Of a DNA stretch of 7,051 nucleotides, positions 1-4,925 are shown in pieces (the stretch's first letter is position 1; the number at the start of each line of letters is the position of its first letter). The position numbers were made by a program, and so were the translations under genes. The DNA is from Deltaproteobacteria bacterium (lineage in GTDB: Bacteria > Desulfobacterota > Desulfobacteria > C00003060 > C00003106): assembly GCA_019314005.1 (NCBI GenBank), contig JAFDAE010000128.1, positions 1-7,051 on the forward strand. Reading direction: 5' to 3'. The notes under the pieces are model-generated. The model was not told where the DNA came from. It saw only the letters and a program-made list of their open reading frames with translations, and searched no databases.

Positions 1-38
1 GTGGGGAACCACCATTGTGGTGCTACGACCAGCCGGGG

Positions 39-485
39 TCAAGAGGTAACATCTTTTTGGTTAATCCCTTCTCGTTCCAAAAGGTCCAGGGCTATATGGA
101 TCGCGCTGGCGATCAATGGATAGCATACCTCGGCAGGGAGTTTTTCGGGTTCATGATCGAGGATGTCTGAACAACAGTTGCCGGGATATTTGTCAGCTAA
201 TTGATTAAAACGTTCTTCAAGCTCTTCGACAAGAAGGTAGGTCGCCCGGTCCAGTTTTTCCTGGGCCGCATACACGATCAGACAGGCAGCCGAGGTCAGA
301 GCACCGCAGGTTACTTCCTGAAAACCCATGGCTCCCACCAGCCCGCCTGCCGCTTTTACAAGGTCGTTACTTTCAAGCCCCAGCTTTCTCAAACCGATCT
401 GTATGACGGCCTGGCTGCATAAAAGGCCGTTGTGAAATGCTTCTTTGACCTCATTGTGGAGTTGTTCTATAGCTGCTTGTGACAT
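39..485 (-). CDS. C_GCAxxG_C_C family small cysteine-rich protein
   Basis: This 148-residue protein resembles the C_GCAxxG_C_C family of small, mostly helical, cysteine-containing proteins of anaerobes, whose biochemical role is not established; a redox or metal-linked role is inferred from the cysteines. The visible signature is C23-S-Q-A near the N-terminus, a glycine-rich stretch (residues 47-54), T59-C60-G61-A62-L63-T64-S65-A66 as the central motif, C68, then C104-C105 and C121. It has no signal peptide and no clear membrane segment, so it is probably cytoplasmic. The ATG at 485 is the natural start, since the family begins about 20 residues before the first Cys, but the best purine-rich stretch (AAAGGA) lies about 14 nt upstream, which is far. 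The gene begins 50 bp after the stop of the PocR-domain gene on the same strand, so the two are probably co-transcribed. The family is fairly sure, the function is not. Confidence 0.75.
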   Translation of the reverse strand: MSQAAIEQLHNEVKEAFHNGLLCSQAVIQIGLRKLGLESNDLVKAAGGLVGAMGFQEVTCGALTSAACLIVYAAQEKLDRATYLLVEELEERFNQLADKYPGNCCSDILDHEPEKLPAEVCYPLIASAIHIALDLLEREGINQKDVTS

Positions 486-535
486 GGTTTCTTATGATAT
501 CCTTTCTACAAAATTGATGGCTTCGTAAATCGTAC

Positions 536-1123
536 CTACCGTGACAGAGACTTTTCAGAGGATGGCACAACGTCAGCGCTCTCAATTTTTTTTTCTGCAA
601 GGGAAGCGGTGCTTTCGGCCAATTTATCCGCAGAAGGCACAAGTTCTGTGAGCCGGTTTTGTACAAAATCAACTGCTGCTTTTAGTTTGTCCCGGGGGCT
701 TGTTTTTACAGTTTCTACGAGTTTTTTTACTTCCTCTTCTTCTATATGGAGGAGTTTTGCAATATAAAACTCATCCAATTCATCACCTTCAACAAGAATG
801 CCGCATCCGCCCGCGGTGCCGAGGAACTCTTCATTGACAAATATAGGCACTACAAACTTGGTAAAACCGACATCGCACTTTTTAATCACAGTTTTCTTGC
901 TGGTTCGCGCCGTTTCGGCCATAGCCATCTGTGCGGAGGAACAAACCACCCGGCTGTCATCATTTCCTTTTATGGCCGGACAAACCTTATTGGCCCATCC
1001 CGCCGGCGGATGAACCACAACGCCGTCCCTATCTACAATGCTTCCGTTAAATCCGAATTTGTCATAAATTTCCTGCGCAAGGCGCTGCCATACCGCGACT
1101 GGTGCAATATCTATAAGTTTCAT
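536..1123 (-). CDS. Stand-alone PocR sensory-domain protein
   Basis: This 195-residue protein looks like a PocR ligand-binding domain (PAS-like fold) with no attached output domain. PocR domains are named after the propanediol/cobalamin regulator and have been predicted to sense small hydrocarbon-type molecules. Residues 1-140 carry the domain: an amphipathic N-terminal helix, a strand with the D31-R-D-G turn, H38-P-P, C48-P, C61-S, C83-D-V-G, the strand around V91-V-P-I, and G102-T-A-G-G-C107-G. The four cysteines are placed as in other PocR domains and could bind a metal, cluster or ligand. Residues about 155-195 form a charged, Ser/Ala-rich tail. There is no helix-turn-helix, kinase or GGDEF domain, so any signalling would need a partner. 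The ATG at 1123 is chosen because CGGGGG lies 5 nt upstream; a TTG at 1144 would add seven residues. It is followed by the C_GCAxxG_C_C gene and lies divergent to the hydrogenase operon. Confidence 0.8.
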   Translation of the reverse strand: MKLIDIAPVAVWQRLAQEIYDKFGFNGSIVDRDGVVVHPPAGWANKVCPAIKGNDDSRVVCSSAQMAMAETARTSKKTVIKKCDVGFTKFVVPIFVNEEFLGTAGGCGILVEGDELDEFYIAKLLHIEEEEVKKLVETVKTSPRDKLKAAVDFVQNRLTELVPSADKLAESTASLAEKKIESADVVPSSEKSLSR

Positions 1124-1127
1124 GGTT

Positions 1128-1134
1128 ACCCCCG
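1128..1134 (-). promoter_or_regulatory. Ribosome binding site deciding the PocR-gene start
   Basis: On the minus strand the sequence CGGGGGT lies five to six nucleotides before the ATG at 1123. It is a plausible Shine-Dalgarno site and favours this ATG over the in-frame TTG at 1144. Confidence 0.5.
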
Positions 1135-1180
1135 AATAAATCAAATTTTAAAGCTGAATATCTTCTTAACACGGGCTAAT

Positions 1181-1186
1181 AGTATA
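1181..1186 (-). promoter_or_regulatory. Possible -10 element for the PocR/C_GCAxxG unit
   Basis: The minus strand reads TATACT here, five of six matches to the sigma-70 -10 consensus, about 57 nt before the ATG at 1123. No good -35 hexamer lies 16-18 bp upstream. The promoter would therefore depend on an activator, and the 9-bp direct repeats at 1209-1244 lie where such a protein would bind. This is a weak call based on one hexamer. Confidence 0.2.
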
Positions 1187-1208
1187 GGTCAAGGAAGTTT
1201 TGGTATTA

Positions 1209-1244
1209 GTTGTATGTGTTGTGTGAGTTGTGTAGTTTGTTGTA
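1209..1244. repeat. Four degenerate 9-bp direct repeats (GTTGTGTGA-like)
   Basis: Four consecutive 9-bp units are visible: GTTGTATGT (1209-1217), GTTGTGTGA (1218-1226), GTTGTGTAG (1227-1235) and TTTGTTGTA (1236-1244). TTGT recurs at an exact 9-bp step (1210, 1219, 1228, 1237). The array lies between the two divergent transcription units and ends 12 bp before the candidate -35 box of the hydrogenase operon. It may be an operator array or merely a low-complexity GT-rich tract. Confidence 0.55.
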
Positions 1245-1256
1245 ATGGGAAAAGCC

Positions 1257-1285
1257 TTGACAGAGTCCATGCCAGGTTGTTTACT
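1257..1285 (+). promoter_or_regulatory. Candidate sigma-70 promoter of the hydrogenase operon
   Basis: A perfect -35 hexamer TTGACA (1257-1262) is followed after 17 bp by TTTACT (1280-1285), four of six matches to the -10 consensus. Transcription would start near 1292 and give a leader of roughly 195 nt containing the inverted repeats at 1356-1442. No other convincing promoter, and no sigma-54 GG-N10-GC element, was seen between here and the start at 1487. The call rests on the sequence match alone. Confidence 0.4.
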
Positions 1286-1355
1286 TGGCGTAACGAGACC
1301 TTTGCATAACTGCCATTATGAGCGCTAACGCTTCACTTCGTGTCCGTGATGCGGC

Positions 1356-1430
1356 GTCAGGCTTCAAATTTTAATCCTCGAAATACCCAATGTATTCCTC
1401 CGATTAAAACTTTTGCCTTCCTTGCCTGAC
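1356..1430 (+). repeat. Nested inverted repeats in the leader before hdrA
   Basis: Three nested helices can be drawn. The outer one pairs GTCAGGC (1356-1362) with GCCTGAC (1424-1430). The middle one pairs TTTTAATC (1369-1376) with GATTAAAA (1402-1409). The inner one pairs AATAC (1382-1386) with GTATT (1392-1396) around the loop CCAAT, with a symmetrical 5x5 internal loop between middle and inner stems. All three helices are perfect Watson-Crick matches. No T-tract follows on either strand, so this is not an intrinsic terminator. It could be a structured leader RNA, a DNA operator, or a dispersed palindromic repeat. It lies between the candidate promoter and the ribosome binding site of hdrA. 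Confidence 0.5.
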
Positions 1431-1442
1431 AAAAAAATGTCA
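1427..1442. promoter_or_regulatory. TGACA-N6-TGTCA dyad upstream of hdrA
   Basis: A perfect 5-bp inverted repeat, TGACA (1427-1431) and TGTCA (1438-1442), is separated by six adenines. The geometry is that of a dimeric regulator site, though it does not match the standard CRP/FNR (TGTGA-N6-TCACA) half-site. Its left half overlaps the right arm of the GTCAGGC/GCCTGAC helix, so in RNA the two pairings exclude each other. A second short repeat, ACGTT (1442-1446) with AACGT (1462-1466), follows just before the ribosome binding site. Confidence 0.3.
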
Positions 1443-1471
1443 CGTTGTACAAAGGTTTCGTAACGTCAATC

Positions 1472-1478
1472 AAGGAGG
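1472..1478 (+). promoter_or_regulatory. Ribosome binding site deciding the hdrA start
   Basis: AAGGAGG, a near-perfect Shine-Dalgarno sequence, lies eight nucleotides before the ATG at 1487. It fixes that ATG as the start instead of the in-frame TTG at 1445. The protein then begins with the usual HdrA N-terminal motif (I-G-A-W-I-C-D-C) within its first 13 residues. Confidence 0.85.
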
Positions 1479-1486
1479 CAGTTGCC

Positions 1487-3907
1487 ATGGATGAACCGAG
1501 AATTGGAGCCTGGATCTGCGATTGTAAAGGACAAATTTCAGACAAGATTGATACGAGGTACCTTGAGGAAGAGACGAAAAAACTTCCAAATGTTGTTTTT
1601 GTCAAGCGGGTGGGGCTCCTGTGCACCAAGGAGGAGATTGCCCGTTTAACAGCAGAACTAATGGATACTGACGCTGATCGTCTCTTATTCATAGGGTGCT
1701 CCGCCAGATCATCCCTTCGTTTCCCCGAACAACAGATAGTAAGCGCCCTTAAGCATGTTCACATCGATGAGGCCCTGTTTGAAGTGGCAAACGTGCGTGA
1801 ACAGTGCGCCTGGATCCATGAACCAGGGGAGGCGGCCACGTCCAAGGCCTTAGACGTTATTAAAATGGCCCACGCGCGTCTTATGTTGGACGTGCCCCGG
1901 GGGCCTGCGGTAAAGATCGTTGAAAAGTCCCTGGTCGTGGGCGGTGGCCCGGCAGGCCTTGCTGTGGCTAAGGACCTGGCCGGTGTCGGCAAAGAGGTCA
2001 CGATTGTTGAACGAGGAACCTATCTGGGAGGGAGATTATGTCAGATCCCTTTTCTTTTTCAGACTGAAAATTGGTCCGGTCGTTGCGTAAGTATTTGTGT
2101 GGGGCCGTTGCAGGCATCAGGTGCGGTATTAAATCCTCTGATCGATGCCTATACACAATCGTCGGTTGAACGCGTGGAAAAGGTTGACGGCAATTTCCGC
2201 GCCCGCATCGAGGTGGGGGCGCCATATGTCGACCCGCAAATATGTATCTCTTGTGGCAAATGTTCGGAAGCCTGCCCTGAAGATGCGACCAGCGATTTCA
2301 ATGAGGGACTTTTTGTTAGAAAGGCTATTGATAAAGATTTCCCGCGAGCGGTCCCTGATGTTTATAATATTATCGACGCCTTTTGTACAAAGTGCGGGAA
2401 ATGCGTTGAGGTTTGTCCTACAGACGCCATCGACCTTGAAGCACAGCCTGAGATCCGGGAGGATACCTTTGGGGCGGTCTTTCTTGCCACCGGTTCTGAT
2501 TCGTATGATCTAAGACAAAACGAGGAATTCAACTACGGATCGCCGAATGTGGTTACCGGAATAGAGTTTGAACGCCTGCTCGATCAGGGAGTACAATGCC
2601 CGTCAAATGGAAAAGTGCCGGAGCACATTGTGTTTGTCCTTTGCGCGGGGTCAAGAGCAACACGAGAAAAGGAAGGCAAAGGCGTGCCTTATTGTTCTAA
2701 AACGTGCTGCGGTATCACTATGAAGCAGGCCGAACGTGTCGCGCTGACCATGGAGGAGACCGAGGTCACGATTATCTACTATTACGACATTCGCACCTAC
2801 GAAAGAACATTTGAAGAGCTGTACGACAATGTAAGAAGGATGGGAATCGAATTTGTGAAGGGCAACATTGATTCTGTTGAAGAAGATGAGGAACAGGGTC
2901 TTACTCTTAGCCTTGCTCAACTTGATGACCAGGCATCGTCTTCCGGCGGCGAGTATGTGTTTGAGGACGGGGCTCTTAAGCTCAAAGCGGACATGGTCGT
3001 CCTTGCCTCGGCCCAGATCCCTAAAAAGGGCGCTGATACTCTTGCCAAACAGCTTAAGCTCGCTACTGATCCGGCTGGCTTTCCGATGGATAATCAGCCA
3101 CGCTTGTTTCGGCCCACCGAGTCCTTTGTAGACAGGGCATACGTAGTTGGAGCCTCCACAGGCCCTAAGGTTGTCCAGCAAGCCGTGGAGCAGGGTAAGG
3201 CCGCGGCCATGAGCGCCCTCCCTTATCTTATGAAAGGGGAAAAGGAGCTTCCTAAATTTGTGAGCAGCATTGACCCCGAGATTTGCATCAACTGCCGCAT
3301 CTGTGAAACGGTCTGCCCGCACGGGGCGATTACTATTACCGAAGAAGGGGTGATTACTGACCCGGCTTTCTGCCAGGGATGCGGATTTTGCGCGGCTGCT
3401 TGCCCGACTCACGCGGCAAAATTGATCAACTTTACTGACAAGCAGATACTTGACCAGGTGGATGTGGCTTTTGGCGGACTTAAGGAGGGAGAGCCGAAGA
3501 TTATGGCGCTTCTCTGCTACTGGTGCTCTTATTGCGGGGCAGACCTTGCAGGGGCGAACGGCCTGCGGGCTCCGGTCAATTACAGGAGTATCCGTATTCG
3601 TTGTTCGTCTTCGGTTAATACCGCCCTAATCGTAGAGATGTTCCGCCGGGGGGTGGATGGTATCCTCATTGGCGGCTGTCCCACGGCGGCTTGTCACCAT
3701 GTTAACGGGAATTACCTCACGGACAAGAGGATGGCGCTTCTCGGTAACCTAATGGATCAGCTCGGTCTGGACAGTAGTCGTCTTCGCTTTGATTATATAG
3801 GAGTCCCGCATTCTCAGAAATTTGTTGACACAATAACCGAGATGGACAAGCAGCTTCGGGAACTGGGGCTGAATCCCGCAGGGAAGCTGAGGGGAGAGAC
3901 CAGATGA
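1487..3907 (+). CDS. hdrA: HdrA-MvhD fusion: FAD/Fe-S heterodisulfide reductase-like subunit A with [2Fe-2S] hydrogenase-linker domain
   Basis: This 806-residue soluble flavoprotein passes electrons between the hydrogenase and unknown acceptors. HdrA proteins are FAD-dependent electron-bifurcating subunits. In order: an HdrA N-terminal domain (C11-D-C13, G70-C71-S, R104-E-Q-C107-A-W); an FAD-binding fold with VVGGGPAG (150-157) and E175; an inserted two-cluster ferredoxin (C253/256/259/263 and C300/303/306/310); a second FAD part with ATG (334-336) and the HdrA signature C386-A-G-S-R plus Y402-C403...C407-C408; a C-terminal two-cluster ferredoxin (C600/603/606/610 and C629/632/635/639); then an MvhD domain (about 668-795) with C677, C680, C683, C706, C731 and C736. 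The MvhD part normally docks the hydrogenase small subunit. One oddity: the usual DC-x2-C-I motif after the FAD loop is replaced by R199-C200-x3-C204, with an extra C185. There is no HdrB or HdrC nearby. The stop overlaps the next start (ATGA), so translation is probably coupled. Confidence 0.93.
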   Translation: MDEPRIGAWICDCKGQISDKIDTRYLEEETKKLPNVVFVKRVGLLCTKEEIARLTAELMDTDADRLLFIGCSARSSLRFPEQQIVSALKHVHIDEALFEVANVREQCAWIHEPGEAATSKALDVIKMAHARLMLDVPRGPAVKIVEKSLVVGGGPAGLAVAKDLAGVGKEVTIVERGTYLGGRLCQIPFLFQTENWSGRCVSICVGPLQASGAVLNPLIDAYTQSSVERVEKVDGNFRARIEVGAPYVDPQICISCGKCSEACPEDATSDFNEGLFVRKAIDKDFPRAVPDVYNIIDAFCTKCGKCVEVCPTDAIDLEAQPEIREDTFGAVFLATGSDSYDLRQNEEFNYGSPNVVTGIEFERLLDQGVQCPSNGKVPEHIVFVLCAGSRATREKEGKGVPYCSKTCCGITMKQAERVALTMEETEVTIIYYYDIRTYERTFEELYDNVRRMGIEFVKGNIDSVEEDEEQGLTLSLAQLDDQASSSGGEYVFEDGALKLKADMVVLASAQIPKKGADTLAKQLKLATDPAGFPMDNQPRLFRPTESFVDRAYVVGASTGPKVVQQAVEQGKAAAMSALPYLMKGEKELPKFVSSIDPEICINCRICETVCPHGAITITEEGVITDPAFCQGCGFCAAACPTHAAKLINFTDKQILDQVDVAFGGLKEGEPKIMALLCYWCSYCGADLAGANGLRAPVNYRSIRIRCSSSVNTALIVEMFRRGVDGILIGGCPTAACHHVNGNYLTDKRMALLGNLMDQLGLDSSRLRFDYIGVPHSQKFVDTITEMDKQLRELGLNPAGKLRGETR

Positions 3908-4908
3908 CCGACAAGATAAAGATCGCGATTAACTGGGCGAGCGCGTGCGGTGGATGCGATGTCTCACTCCTTGATATTGAAGAGAAGATATTCGACATAG
4001 TTGCTGTTGCTGACATCGTCTATTGGCCGGTTGCCATGGATTTTAAACGCGATGATATACTTGCCATGGGAAAGGACAGCATCGACATTGGGCTTTTCAA
4101 CGGCGCGGTAAGGAGTTCGGAACAGGCTGAAGACGCTGAGATGTTAAGGGAGCGATGCAAGGTCCTGATCGCCTATGGGTCGTGTGCCTGTTTCGGAGGC
4201 ATTCCCGGGCTGGCTAACGTTTCCGACCGTCAAGGCATCTTTGATGTAGTCTATAAAGATACTCCTTCCACGGTAAATCCCAAAGACGTCACTCCGCAGA
4301 CGAGCTGCGAGGTGGACGGGGAAACCGTTACGCTCCCTGGGTTTTTTGATACTGTAATGGCCCTTCACCAGGTTGTGGATGTCGATTATTATCTCCCGGG
4401 GTGTCCTCCTCCAACGGAGCGGATCCTCGATGCGGTGAATGTCATCGCTAACTATGCCGAAAGGGGGGAACTCCCTCCCAAGGGGGCTGTAATCGCCTCA
4501 AACAAGGCGCTGTGCGACGAGTGCGAACGAGTTGCGACCAAGACAGGAGAGCGTATTACAAAAGTAGTCCGTCCTCACGAAACAGTCGCAGATCAAAAGC
4601 TCTGTTTTCTCGAACAGGGTATACTCTGCATGGGGCCGTTTACGCGCGGAGGCTGCGGAACTACCTGCATCAACGCCAATATGCCTTGTCGGGGATGCTT
4701 CGGCCCCACGAAAGAACTGCTCGACCCGGGCGCGGAAGCGCTTTCCACGTTTGGCTCTATTGTCGGCGCGGGTGGGGAGGATTTTGTTACCCGCGCACAA
4801 ATGAAGGCCGCGGTTAACAACATCAAGGACCCGCTTGGGACCTTTTATCGTTTTACATTTCCTTGCGCTCTTATTAACCGGACTGTGAAAGATGGGGATG
4901 GGCAATAG
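3904..4908 (+). CDS. mvhG: Group 3c [NiFe]-hydrogenase small subunit (MvhG-like)
   Basis: This 334-residue protein is the electron-transfer subunit of a cytoplasmic, F420-non-reducing (Mvh-type) [NiFe] hydrogenase. It carries electrons from the NiFe site of the large subunit to the MvhD domain of the upstream HdrA fusion. The proximal-cluster ligands are visible as C15-G-G-C18-D, Y-G-S-C94-A-C96 and L-P-G-C167-P-P-P. The C-terminal part has C204-D-E-C207, C234-x7-C242 and C251/C255/C262/C265 in the usual GGCG-x2-C...PC-x2-C-x-GP pattern, enough for two more clusters. There is no twin-arginine signal or membrane anchor, consistent with group 3 enzymes and unlike periplasmic uptake hydrogenases. 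Length is close to the family's usual ~300 residues. The ATG overlaps the hdrA stop and has GGGGAG seven nucleotides upstream. The large-subunit gene follows after 17 bp. Confidence 0.93.
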   Translation: MTDKIKIAINWASACGGCDVSLLDIEEKIFDIVAVADIVYWPVAMDFKRDDILAMGKDSIDIGLFNGAVRSSEQAEDAEMLRERCKVLIAYGSCACFGGIPGLANVSDRQGIFDVVYKDTPSTVNPKDVTPQTSCEVDGETVTLPGFFDTVMALHQVVDVDYYLPGCPPPTERILDAVNVIANYAERGELPPKGAVIASNKALCDECERVATKTGERITKVVRPHETVADQKLCFLEQGILCMGPFTRGGCGTTCINANMPCRGCFGPTKELLDPGAEALSTFGSIVGAGGEDFVTRAQMKAAVNNIKDPLGTFYRFTFPCALINRTVKDGDGQ

Positions 4909-4925
4909 GGAGGGAGATAACTACC

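Noticed and set aside
10..22. Terminator hairpin CACCA-TTG-TGGTG after the C_GCAxxG_C_C gene
   Set aside because: The stem is 5 bp with a 3-nt loop and no T-run follows on the minus strand before the window edge, so it cannot be supported as a terminator.
1287..1305. Possible sigma-54 promoter (TTGGCG...TTTGCAT)
   Set aside because: The GG and GC dinucleotides are 15 bp apart instead of the required 10.
746..1309. Plus-strand open frame (187 codons) across the PocR gene and intergenic region
   Set aside because: Most of it is antisense to the PocR-domain gene, it shows no family features, and its end crosses the GT-rich repeats, which read as Cys/Val-rich nonsense.
1321..1332. AGCG-CTAA-CGCT hairpin as an integron attC-like site (GCGTTAGC)
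   Set aside because: The core does not fit GTTRRRY, no partner simple site or gene cassette is present, and the stem is only 4 bp.
1427..1442. Intrinsic terminator formed by the TGACA-A6-TGTCA hairpin
   Set aside because: The stem is only 5 bp, the A-tract forms the loop, and no T-tract follows on either strand.
2651..3412. Long minus-strand open frame (253 codons) inside hdrA
   Set aside because: It is fully antisense to the HdrA FAD and ferredoxin regions, has no recognisable domain or ribosome site, and exists because the codon use of hdrA leaves that frame open.
4498..4905. Minus-strand open frame (135 codons) antisense to the small subunit
   Set aside because: It overlaps the conserved cysteine-rich C-terminus of MvhG on the opposite strand and has no features of its own.
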